Assembly (NCBI GenBank): GCA_045588325.1
Contig: JAZNEA010000096.1
Location: forward strand, 1-9,236
Length of the DNA: 9,236 nucleotides
Direction of reading: 5' to 3'
From: RGIG7378 sp045588325
GTDB taxonomy: Bacteria > Bacillota > Clostridia > RGIG7378
The notes under the pieces are model-generated. The model saw only the letters and a program-made list of their open reading frames with translations, made no database searches and had not been told where the DNA came from. This document shows positions 1 through 5,290 of this stretch, one piece after another; the first letter of the stretch is position 1; every line of letters starts with the position of its first letter. The position numbers and the translations under genes were made by a program.

Positions 1-1
1 C

Positions 2-331
2 CGCTTGGCCCCCGACTTCCGCCAGACATTGGCCCCTGCAGGGATGGCCTACGAATACGACCTTATACGCAAATGCGCTCCTACCGCCTTGGGGTACTCC
101 GCGGTTATGATGGACGAGGCTTTCCTGGCATCTCAGATCAGATCCCTAGCCAACCTCCCCTGTGATGTGTACCCAGGCATCGAGATCAACTACAACAGAG
201 AGCTGGTCCCCACCAGTTCCCAATATGTCAGAGATTCTGTACAGACAGTGCGCGATCAGAATTGCCAGGGCGTGGCTCTGTCCTGGAACATCATGCAGGC
301 CCCAACGGAGCACTTGGAGGCTCTGATTTAG
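2..331 (+). CDS. C-terminal fragment of an unrecognised protein, possibly TIM-barrel hydrolase-like
   Basis: The reading frame is open from the left edge and stops at TAG 329-331, so only about the last 109 residues are visible and the true start lies outside the window. I do not recognise the family. The fragment is soluble, with no membrane segment or signal peptide in view. It has alternating hydrophobic strands and helices, including a 'DVYPGIEINYN' strand-loop and a 'GVALSWNIMQAP' strand followed by a final helix 'EHLEAL'. That pattern resembles the last beta/alpha units of TIM-barrel glycoside hydrolase-like proteins, but this is an impression of fold and not a motif match. No gene follows on the same strand within 90 bases, and the MATE gene downstream has its own promoter, so the two are probably not one operon. 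Confidence 0.55.
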   Translation, partial: RLAPDFRQTLAPAGMAYEYDLIRKCAPTALGYSAVMMDEAFLASQIRSLANLPCDVYPGIEINYNRELVPTSSQYVRDSVQTVRDQNCQGVALSWNIMQAPTEHLEALI

Positions 332-398
332 GCCTATGCGTCGTTTTACCAATCAAATAACATATGACGACTAGATCCCGCCAAAATATGCGCTTTTA

Positions 399-428
399 TT
401 GGATTTTTTGCCACTATTAAAATATAAT
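399..428 (+). promoter_or_regulatory. Promoter of the MATE transporter gene
   Basis: A -35-like TTGGAT at 399-404 lies 18 bases before an exact TATAAT at 423-428. Transcription would begin near 435, leaving a leader of about 20 bases that contains the ACGAGG ribosome binding site at 445-450. The -10 box overlaps the upstream in-frame ATG at 427, which argues against that codon as the start. Confidence 0.6.
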
Positions 429-456
429 GGCTAAATCATTTTCTACGAGGTTTCCC

Positions 457-1827
457 ATGTCTACTAAGACCCTATCTAAGGATTTCACACAGGGCAGTAT
501 AGCCCGATTTCTGGTTACCATGTCACTGCCCTTTATGGCAGCCAATGCGCTACAAGTGTTGTACAGCACCGTCGACATGATAATTGTGGGACACTTTGTA
601 GGCACCAATGGACTATCTGCCGTATCCCAGAGCAGCTTGATCCTGAACTTTGCCACCATGATTTGCCTGGGTTTCTCCAACGCCGGTCAGGTTTTGGTCG
701 CACACGCACTGGGCGCACGCAAGAAAAAGGAGCTCAACCAGATTATCGGCACCCTGTTTAGCCTCATACTGTCTATGGGTGTTCTGTTCTCCGTAGTCTT
801 TCTATTTGGCAGAGAGTGGATCCTGGATGTAATGAATATCCCTGATGCATCTTATGAGATGTCCATGAACTATCTGGTAATATGTGGCTGTGGACTTGTG
901 TTCACCGCTGGTTATAACATGGTTTCTGCCGTTTTGAGGGGAATGGGAGACTCTAAGCGGCCTCTCCTCTTTATTGGCATCGCCACCGTCGTAAACCTGG
1001 TTTTAGACATACTTTTCACCGGCATCATGAATAAGGGTGTTGTAGGTGCAGCCTGGGCCACCATCATAGGCCAGGCCGTATCCTTTATCTTCTCGTTGTA
1101 CTACCTGTATAAGCGCAAGGAGGCCTTTGGATTTGACTTTAAGCTAAGCAGTTTTAAGCTCAAGATGAACTATGTGCGACTTATTTTGGACCAGGGGCTG
1201 CCCATGGCCATTCAGTCCGGATGTATTAATATTTCCATGATGTTTGTTAACTCCATGGTAAACAACATTGGCGTAGTCGCCTCGGCCACATTTGGCGTAG
1301 GCGTTCGTATAGACGATATTTTTAACAAAATTTCCCAGGGCATACAGTTCGCCGCCATGCCCATTATCGCCCAAAACATCGCTGCGGGCCACAATCACCG
1401 AGCCAAGAAGACCGTTTATATGGCCTGGCTGGTTTCTGGTTCCCTGTCTGTCCTATTTATAATCGTTTACCTGACCTTTGGCAGACATTTATTTATGATG
1501 TTCTCTACGGATCCTCTGGTTCACGACATGTCCTCTACCTTTATCTCAGCCATTCTGTGGATGATGCCTGCCCTAGCCATTATGAGAGGCAGTTTTGCTT
1601 TTATACAGGGTGTGGGTAATGCCAAGCTTGGCTTAGTGTTGGCCATGCTGGACGGAGTTGTGCTGCGCATCGGACTGAGTTGGCTCTTTGGCATAGTCAT
1701 TGGCTGGGGCTTTTACGGTTTTGTTCTCGGGTACGCTCTGGCCACATATGGTTCGTCCATACCCAGCGCTTTGTACTTCTTAAGCGGAAAATGGGAGAAG
1801 CGAAAAGTTCTGGCAGAGGAAATATGA
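457..1827 (+). CDS. MATE family multidrug/metabolite efflux transporter
   Basis: This 456-residue polytopic membrane protein of the MATE family should export drugs or organic cations in exchange for Na+ or H+; the substrate cannot be read from sequence. It has the usual MATE length, about twelve hydrophobic helices, and the family's N-terminal pattern: a 'KDFTQGSIARFL' lead-in, then a helix with 'LQVLYSTVDMIIVG' and the 'GTNGLSAVSQSS' loop. The second MatE half includes the 'GLPMAIQSGCINISMMFVNSMVNN' stretch split over its membrane segment. I chose ATG 457 over the in-frame ATG at 427. The later codon has ACGAGG six bases upstream, while the earlier one lies inside the TATAAT promoter box and has no ribosome binding site. 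It is monocistronic and converges on luxS across a hairpin terminator. Confidence 0.92.
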   Translation: MSTKTLSKDFTQGSIARFLVTMSLPFMAANALQVLYSTVDMIIVGHFVGTNGLSAVSQSSLILNFATMICLGFSNAGQVLVAHALGARKKKELNQIIGTLFSLILSMGVLFSVVFLFGREWILDVMNIPDASYEMSMNYLVICGCGLVFTAGYNMVSAVLRGMGDSKRPLLFIGIATVVNLVLDILFTGIMNKGVVGAAWATIIGQAVSFIFSLYYLYKRKEAFGFDFKLSSFKLKMNYVRLILDQGLPMAIQSGCINISMMFVNSMVNNIGVVASATFGVGVRIDDIFNKISQGIQFAAMPIIAQNIAAGHNHRAKKTVYMAWLVSGSLSVLFIIVYLTFGRHLFMMFSTDPLVHDMSSTFISAILWMMPALAIMRGSFAFIQGVGNAKLGLVLAMLDGVVLRIGLSWLFGIVIGWGFYGFVLGYALATYGSSIPSALYFLSGKWEKRKVLAEEI

Positions 1828-1839
1828 TCGACAAACAAA

Positions 1840-1865
1840 GGCGGCAGGACCTGGTCTCTGCCGCC
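1840..1865. terminator. Bidirectional terminator between MATE gene and luxS
   Basis: GGCGGCAG (1840-1847) pairs with CTGCCGCC (1858-1865), and an inner GAC/GTC pair (1848-1850 with 1854-1856) closes a three-base loop with one bulged T. Leftward (luxS) transcripts run into TTTGTTTGT after the stem. Rightward (MATE) transcripts run into the weaker AATTATTTAT. It sits just past the MATE stop and just past the luxS stop, so it probably serves both. Confidence 0.75.
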
Positions 1866-1890
1866 AATTATTTATATGCCTGTTATGAGG

Positions 1891-2358
1891 TTATGCTGGG
1901 TATGTGAAGAACCTATTGTTTATCAGGTCCTCCTTGTATCTCTTAATGTAAAACTTTGCCATGTTCAGGTTCTGTTCTGAATAATTGCCGCATTCTACAG
2001 GTGTGGCTCCGGGGATATCCCCCTCATACCCTATGATAAAGTCGCACATGCCCACTACGAGATCCACCACATGCTCTGACTCAAGGTCGCCAAACATGAC
2101 CAGATAACACCCGGTTCGGCATCCCATGGGGCCAAAATATACCACCTTGTCCTTGTGCTGGCTATTCCTCAGATAGGTGGCAGCCATATGCTCGATGGTA
2201 TGCAGCGCTGGCATATCTATCACCGGCTCCCTGTTGGGGGCTGTTATCCTCATATCAAAGGTGGTTACGACGCAGTCATTGCACCTGTCCTTTCTGGAAA
2301 CATACAAACCAGGCTGCAGCACCAGGTGGTTAATCGTAAAACTTGTTATTTTCTCCAT
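1891..2358 (-). CDS. luxS: S-ribosylhomocysteine lyase (autoinducer-2 synthesis)
   Basis: LuxS cleaves S-ribosylhomocysteine to homocysteine and DPD, the precursor of autoinducer-2, in the cytosolic activated methyl cycle. The 155-residue length is normal for the family. The metal site is visible as H53 and H57 in 'HTIEH' plus C123 in 'PVECGNY'. E56 is the conserved glutamate and C80 in 'GPMGCRTG' is the catalytic cysteine. The frame stays open 21 codons further upstream, but I place the start at ATG 2358. An AAGGAG box at 2370-2365 lies six bases before it, and the upstream codons overlap the promoter and look unlike LuxS. It is transcribed alone, with no pfs or methionine-cycle partner alongside. 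The edge of the repeat-flanked Abi cassette lies about 60 bases upstream. Confidence 0.97.
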   Translation of the reverse strand: MEKITSFTINHLVLQPGLYVSRKDRCNDCVVTTFDMRITAPNREPVIDMPALHTIEHMAATYLRNSQHKDKVVYFGPMGCRTGCYLVMFGDLESEHVVDLVVGMCDFIIGYEGDIPGATPVECGNYSEQNLNMAKFYIKRYKEDLINNRFFTYPA

Positions 2359-2392
2359 ATTGTTCTCCTTGGGGTTACGTCCTTCTACCCGC

Positions 2393-2401
2393 ATTATATC
2401 A
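2393..2401 (-). promoter_or_regulatory. Extended -10 promoter of luxS
   Basis: On the minus strand TGA-TATAAT reads 2401 to 2393, an exact -10 hexamer with the TG extension. No good -35 is visible at 16-18 bases spacing (GTGGTG or similar), as expected for an extended -10 promoter. The position where a -35 would sit borders the direct repeat at 2419-2448. Confidence 0.6.
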
Positions 2402-2418
2402 CACTGGAAGCCACGCAC

Positions 2419-2448
2419 CACAGCTATTCTGGCTTATACATGGGGTAG
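2419..2448. repeat. Direct repeat copy 1 flanking the Abi cassette
   Basis: This 30-base sequence starts CACAGCTA and ends TACATGGGGTAG. It matches 3535-3564 in the same orientation with one mismatch (T at 2427, A at 3543). Read on the minus strand it encodes the tail YPMYKPE followed by TAG, whereas copy 2 encodes YPMYKPD and TAG. Here the preceding minus-strand frame is only a 15-codon stub (2471-2424), suggesting the copy is a duplicated 3' end rather than part of a working gene. Confidence 0.85.
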
Positions 2449-2501
2449 AATTCGACGTCAAGTTTTGTCATTACAAGTTAAAAGAAATCTATAAAAATGT
2501 G

Positions 2502-2529
2502 TTGAAATATCGCGCCAAGCGAGTACAAT
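2502..2529 (+). promoter_or_regulatory. Promoter of the Abi-associated RNA and Abi gene
   Basis: TTGAAA (2502-2507) and TACAAT (2524-2529) are separated by 16 bases, a good housekeeping-type promoter. The predicted start near 2536 lies just before the hairpin at 2542-2579. The RNA would therefore begin with a short single-stranded tail and go straight into the structure. Confidence 0.6.
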
Positions 2530-2535
2530 ATATGT

Positions 2536-2591
2536 AACAGAACCCGACACGCCTCTTCACAATGCGTACCACGTCGGGTCATTTAATTTTT
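2536..2591 (+). ncRNA. Candidate structured RNA upstream of the Abi gene (abiF-type RNA antitoxin?)
   Basis: ACCCGAC (2542-2548) pairs perfectly with GTCGGGT (2573-2579). Inside it ACGC (2549-2552) pairs with GCGT (2564-2567), leaving an 11-base loop (2553-2563) and a one-sided five-base bulge ACCAC (2568-2572). A T-rich tract with five to six consecutive T (2586-2591) follows, and then the Abi ribosome binding site GGGAG begins at once. The layout suggests a roughly 50-nt RNA ending at a leaky terminator. From memory, a conserved 'abiF' RNA motif has been described upstream of abiF genes, and AbiF has been reported as an RNA-regulated HEPN toxin; I cannot match this sequence to that model here. 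It could instead be a simple transcription attenuator or leader hairpin. Confidence 0.5.
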
Positions 2592-2604
2592 GGGAGAATA
2601 TTCT

Positions 2605-3495
2605 ATGGAAGACAGAAACCATCAGCCTCCACTCAATGTGGATGAGCAAATAGAAAATTTGTGTCGCCTTGGACTTACAATCGAGGACAAAGAATTTGCA
2701 AAATCTTTCCTAAATGATGTTTCGTACTTTCGTTTAATCAAAGCCTACAGTTTAGGCTTAAAACCCAAAAATGGCAATTACTACGAAGGGGTTACTTTTT
2801 TTCAGATTGTTCAGCTCTATAGATTTAACTGCAACTTCCGACAACTGCTGTTCTCAATGATTGAACGGATAGAGGTAAATTTGCGCTGCAGGATAGCAAA
2901 CCATTTTTCCAGCAAATATGGGGTTTTGGGATATGAAAACCCAGCAAATTTCCAAACAGCGGAATATCACGAGTCTTTCTTAAAGGATATTAGACACGAA
3001 ATCAACCGTAACCAAAATTCACCCTTTGTCCGCAACTTCCAGTTGAATTACAAAGGCGGAAAAATACCCATGTATGCGTTAGTTGAACTGTTTAGTTTCG
3101 GCATGTTATCTAAATTCTTTAAGAACATGAAAAATGATGACAAGAAAGCTATTGCATCTACATATGGAGTTACTTATACATACTTTGAGAGTTGGATTGA
3201 GAGCATTGCCTATGTTCGAAATCTGTGTGCCCATTATGGCAGGTTGTATAATGCGCGGTTGACTAAAACACCAATGATATTTAAGCAACACAAGGAAGCA
3301 GGTATCAAGAACAACCGCATCTTTGGCATATTAGTCTGCATTTCTCTGCTAATCCAACACGATGAGCACTGGGAAGAATTCGTTGATCAATTGGAACGGC
3401 TTACAGAGAAGTATATAGAAGCCGAAATTGAGACCATGGGATTCCCAGAGAATTGGAGAAACTATCTGATTAGTAAGCAAGAAGTTACCGTATGA
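2605..3495 (+). CDS. Abi_2 family (AbiF/AbiD-like) HEPN abortive-infection protein
   Basis: This 296-residue soluble protein belongs to the Abi_2 (AbiD/AbiF-like) family, which acts in phage abortive infection and is related to HEPN ribonucleases. Family landmarks in order are: 'SYFRLIKAYSLGL' (40-52); a helix with 'ERIEVNLRCRIANHF' (87-101); the hallmark 'IPMYALVELFSFGMLSKFF' (154-172); and 'YVRNLCAHYGRLYN' (203-216). The last holds the RxxxxH HEPN motif as R205 and H210, the expected catalytic residues. ATG 2605 is chosen because GGGAG (2592-2596) lies eight bases upstream; a TTG at 2590 in the same frame would overlap that site. The gene follows a promoter and a hairpin RNA and ends in a strong terminator, so it forms a stand-alone cassette between direct repeats. 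It looks more AT-rich than its left neighbour: 23/60 G+C by hand at 2641-2700 against 37/60 at 661-720 in the MATE gene. Confidence 0.9.
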   Translation: MEDRNHQPPLNVDEQIENLCRLGLTIEDKEFAKSFLNDVSYFRLIKAYSLGLKPKNGNYYEGVTFFQIVQLYRFNCNFRQLLFSMIERIEVNLRCRIANHFSSKYGVLGYENPANFQTAEYHESFLKDIRHEINRNQNSPFVRNFQLNYKGGKIPMYALVELFSFGMLSKFFKNMKNDDKKAIASTYGVTYTYFESWIESIAYVRNLCAHYGRLYNARLTKTPMIFKQHKEAGIKNNRIFGILVCISLLIQHDEHWEEFVDQLERLTEKYIEAEIETMGFPENWRNYLISKQEVTV

Positions 3496-3505
3496 GATAC
3501 TGCCC

Positions 3506-3531
3506 CGACAGCATATTGCTGTCGATTTTTT
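3506..3531 (+). terminator. Intrinsic terminator of the Abi gene
   Basis: CGACAGCA (3506-3513) and TGCTGTCG (3517-3524) form a perfect 8-bp stem with a TAT loop, followed by A and six T (3526-3531). It starts ten bases after the Abi stop and ends four bases before direct repeat copy 2, so it closes the cassette. Confidence 0.9.
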
Positions 3532-3534
3532 ATT

Positions 3535-3564
3535 CACAGCTAATCTGGCTTATACATGGGGTAG
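3535..3564. repeat. Direct repeat copy 2 flanking the Abi cassette
   Basis: This is the same 30-base sequence as 2419-2448 with one mismatch, 1116 bases downstream in the same orientation. It overlaps the last eight codons, including the stop, of the 49-codon minus-strand ORF. The Abi unit with its promoter, RNA and terminator therefore sits exactly between two copies of a gene's 3' end, the geometry seen at att sites or after a tandem duplication. Confidence 0.85.
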
Positions 3565-3689
3565 GTTGACTTGTCCTCATCCGTAATCTCTCTCAACACT
3601 CTGCACGGCACACCGACCGCAACCTCGTAGGCCGGATTATAGCACCCCTGGAAAAAGCAATTGATCGGTACTATGGGTCTGTCACTCAT
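3540..3689 (-). CDS. 49-residue small protein with acetyltransferase-like C-terminal tail
   Basis: The frame starts at ATG 3689 with an AGGAGG box (3702-3697) seven bases upstream and ends at TAG 3542-3540, which is strong support for translation despite its size. Residues 23-40, 'VAVGVPCRVLREITDEDK', look like the C-terminal end of maltose/galactoside O-acetyltransferases of the left-handed beta-helix (hexapeptide) class, which commonly finish with GxPxxVxREI-type sequence. The hexapeptide repeats and catalytic histidine of an active enzyme are absent. It could be a decayed acetyltransferase remnant that kept or gained a start site, or a small protein of unknown role (residues 1-22 with C11, C16 and 'FFQGCYNPAYE' are unrecognised). 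Its last codons are part of direct repeat copy 2. Confidence 0.5.
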   Translation of the reverse strand: MSDRPIVPINCFFQGCYNPAYEVAVGVPCRVLREITDEDKSTYPMYKPD

Positions 3690-3741
3690 GGTCTGTCCTC
3701 CTATGTGCCCTGCTATATCTTGCTACGCTGGCTATATGCGT

Positions 3742-3750
3742 ATTGTAGCA
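3742..3750 (-). promoter_or_regulatory. Possible extended -10 promoter of the 49-residue ORF
   Basis: On the minus strand TGC-TACAAT reads 3750 to 3742, a TG-extended -10-like element about 50 bases before the ATG at 3689. No convincing -35 is seen. The ORF could also be reached by readthrough from the amidohydrolase gene, which ends at 3777 on the same strand, since no terminator hairpin is obvious between them. Confidence 0.35.
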
Positions 3751-3776
3751 CAGTACAAAAGGCTATGACCATCTGT

Positions 3777-4925
3777 TTACGACTTCGATTGATTTGCCTG
3801 CCAGGCGATCTGACCGTTGACAATTGTGTATCTCACAGAGGACGCGATTTGGAAGGGATCTCCATCATATATGACTATATCGGCATCCTTCCCTTCTTTT
3901 AAGCTACCTAGCCTGTGATCCACGCGGCATATACGTGCTGCATCGATTGTGATTGCGCGCAACGCTCCCCACTGGCTCATGCCCTCCTTGACTGCCAGAG
4001 CTGCACACAGGGGAAGATACTGGATCCTCGATACTGGATGGTCAGTGGTTATCGCAACCAACACGCCTGCCTTCTGGAGCACTCCTGGTGTTTTAAAGTC
4101 CGAAAGGCTGACCTCATCCTTGCTCCTGGACGCCAGAGATGGACCGACGATGGCGGGATAACCGCTCCTGACAATGTCATCGGCAATGAGATGTCCCTCT
4201 GTGCAATGGTCCAGGGTGAGTCCCAAACCAAATTCATCTGCGATGCGAATGGCAGTAAAAATATCGTCTGCCCGATGCACGTGGGCCTTCATCGGTATTT
4301 TTCCCTCAAACAGATCCCGGTAGCACTCCTTAGCGAACGTCTTCTGAGATCCATTACCATTGCTAAAATACTCCCTGGCAAGGAATAGTTCCTCTCGAAT
4401 CAGGGATGCAATTCCCATGCGGGTAGACGGGATATTGCCGTTCATACCATAGTTCGTCATAGGGTTCTCGCCAAAGGCGAACTTTATGGCAGAGGGTGCC
4501 AGCACCACCATATCATCGATTCGCCTGCCGTGGGTCTTCACAAAGGCAAACTGTCCCCCGATGGGGTTGGAACTGCCTGGCCCCACCATTACACCTGTGA
4601 TGCCTGCAGCCAGTGCGTTGTGGAATGCGCCGTCCATTGGGTTGATCGCATCAATGGCGCGGATGGCCGGTGTGATCGGGTTAGTTCCTTCGTTGCTCTC
4701 ATCACCTTGACTTGTCTTCTTTTCTTCTGAAATCCCTATGTGACTATGGGCATCAATAAAGCCGGGATAAACCCGCAAGCCTGAGGCATCTATAACCCTC
4801 ATGCCCTCGGTAGGTGTTATTTTCTTTGCTATCTGAATGATTTTATCCTTGTCAATCAGCAGGTCAACGCGACTTTCCTCCTTGGTTTCCATTGTGAAAA
4901 CCAATCCGTTTTGAATCAAAAGCAC
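3777..4925 (-). CDS. Amidohydrolase, imidazolonepropionase-like (COG1228 type)
   Basis: This 382-residue cytosolic enzyme of the metal-dependent amidohydrolase superfamily would hydrolyse a cyclic or amide C-N bond; the substrate cannot be assigned. The N-terminal beta-sandwich strand 'MLLIQNGLVFTM' leads to the barrel. The metal-binding HxH is H60 and H62 in 'PGFIDAHSHIG'. Further metal or catalytic candidates are H215 and H217 in 'MKAHVHRADD', H240 in 'LTLDHCTEGH' and D295 in 'ITTDHP'. The C-terminus returns to the sandwich with 'GSLKEGKDADIVIYDGDPF', a hallmark of the family. The start is GTG 4925, supported by AAGGAG (4938-4933) seven bases upstream. Full length with no lesion. There are no histidine-degradation genes nearby, so a hutI role is unlikely; a peptide- or cyclic-amide-scavenging role is possible. 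Confidence 0.88.
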   Translation of the reverse strand: MLLIQNGLVFTMETKEESRVDLLIDKDKIIQIAKKITPTEGMRVIDASGLRVYPGFIDAHSHIGISEEKKTSQGDESNEGTNPITPAIRAIDAINPMDGAFHNALAAGITGVMVGPGSSNPIGGQFAFVKTHGRRIDDMVVLAPSAIKFAFGENPMTNYGMNGNIPSTRMGIASLIREELFLAREYFSNGNGSQKTFAKECYRDLFEGKIPMKAHVHRADDIFTAIRIADEFGLGLTLDHCTEGHLIADDIVRSGYPAIVGPSLASRSKDEVSLSDFKTPGVLQKAGVLVAITTDHPVSRIQYLPLCAALAVKEGMSQWGALRAITIDAARICRVDHRLGSLKEGKDADIVIYDGDPFQIASSVRYTIVNGQIAWQANQSKS

Positions 4926-5012
4926 TGAAGGACTCCTTAATTTTCTCGTGCATATTTTGTCCGAAGGCGGTCAAAACTATGCTTGATATTAAATTAAGAA
5001 AGGATTTAATTT

Positions 5013-5123
5013 ATGAGCAACAATCAGAATAACCAGAACAACAAGAACAACAATCAGAACAGCAAGAACAACAAGAAGAATCAGAACAACCAGGACAATC
5101 AGAACAACAACCAGAACAGATAA
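5013..5123 (+). CDS. 36-residue Asn/Gln-rich microprotein
   Basis: ATG 5013 is preceded by AAAGGA (4999-5004) eight bases upstream, and the frame ends at TAA 5121-5123. By my count the protein has 20 Asn, 7 Gln and 4 Lys in 36 residues, no hydrophobic residue after Met1, and almost no other side chain. It is encoded mainly by AAC/AAT, CAG and AAG codons forming imperfect trinucleotide runs. It must be disordered or surface- or nucleic-acid-associated; I do not recognise a family. Small Asn/Gln-rich proteins occur among spore components of Firmicutes, but there is no motif here to assign it to a SASP or coat class. It is transcribed divergently from the amidohydrolase and followed by a terminator at 5214-5251. 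The opposite strand reads as a Val/Leu-rich frame with no ribosome binding site, so I favour this strand. Confidence 0.6.
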   Translation: MSNNQNNQNNKNNNQNSKNNKKNQNNQDNQNNNQNR

Positions 5124-5161
5124 ATGGACAGGTAGGCCGAAAATCCTGGAACTCTGGTTCA

Positions 5162-5199
5162 TATCGAAACCTTGAATTCCTTCAATTGATTTTTCGATA
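5162..5199. repeat. Imperfect inverted repeat downstream of the Asn/Gln-rich ORF
   Basis: TATCGAAA (5162-5169) pairs with TTTCGATA (5192-5199), and nested inside it TTGAA (5172-5176) pairs with TTCAA (5181-5185) around a four-base loop. The internal loop is asymmetric. No clear T-tract follows, so it is not an ordinary terminator; it may be a 3'-UTR structure or a protein site. Confidence 0.45.
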
Positions 5200-5213
5200 A
5201 TTTGCAACAATAA

Positions 5214-5251
5214 AATGCCTTCTTCAAATATGTGAGGAAGGCATTATTTTT
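5214..5251. terminator. Bidirectional terminator between Asn/Gln-rich ORF and ABC-2 permease
   Basis: AATGCCTTC (5214-5222) pairs with GAAGGCATT (5237-5245). The stem extends through a T-G wobble and two more pairs to about 12 bp with an eight-base loop. Rightward transcripts meet ATTTTT (5246-5251); leftward transcripts from the permease gene meet TTTTATTG. It should end both convergent units. Confidence 0.8.
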
Positions 5252-5290
5252 ATACGGTATCAACGGTATGGTATTTTCAAAAATCTGTTA

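Noticed and set aside
427..456. Ten extra N-terminal codons for the MATE transporter from ATG 427
   Set aside because: The codon overlaps an exact TATAAT -10 box and lacks a ribosome binding site; ATG 457 has ACGAGG six bases upstream and matches the family's N-terminus.
1824..1907. 27-codon ORF overlapping the MATE stop (ATGA) with a GAGG upstream, suggestive of a coupled small gene
   Set aside because: Its coding sequence runs through the MATE/luxS hairpin terminator and into the 3' end of luxS; the start is a by-product of the MATE stop codon context and no family resemblance is seen.
2424..2471. 15-codon minus-strand ORF ending YPMYKPE
   Set aside because: No ribosome binding site and no length; better explained as the stub left by the duplicated 3' end in direct repeat copy 1.
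2155..2494. Several plus-strand open frames opposite luxS and its promoter
   Set aside because: Antisense to a full-length LuxS with all metal ligands; no ribosome binding sites and no recognisable motifs.
2543..3510. Shared CCCGACA in the upstream RNA hairpin and in the Abi terminator stem, as if the two hairpins were a repeat
   Set aside because: Only seven bases match and the rest of the stems and loops differ; likely chance.
2419..3564. CRISPR-like repeats beside a HEPN protein
   Set aside because: Only two copies 1.1 kb apart with a whole gene between them; no spacer-sized intervals and no cas genes.
4989..5210. Minus-strand frame rich in Val and Leu that looks like a membrane peptide
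   Set aside because: It is the complement of the Asn/Gln codon runs (AAC/CAG/AAG read as Val/Leu), has no ribosome binding site, and runs across the 3' hairpin region of the plus-strand ORF.
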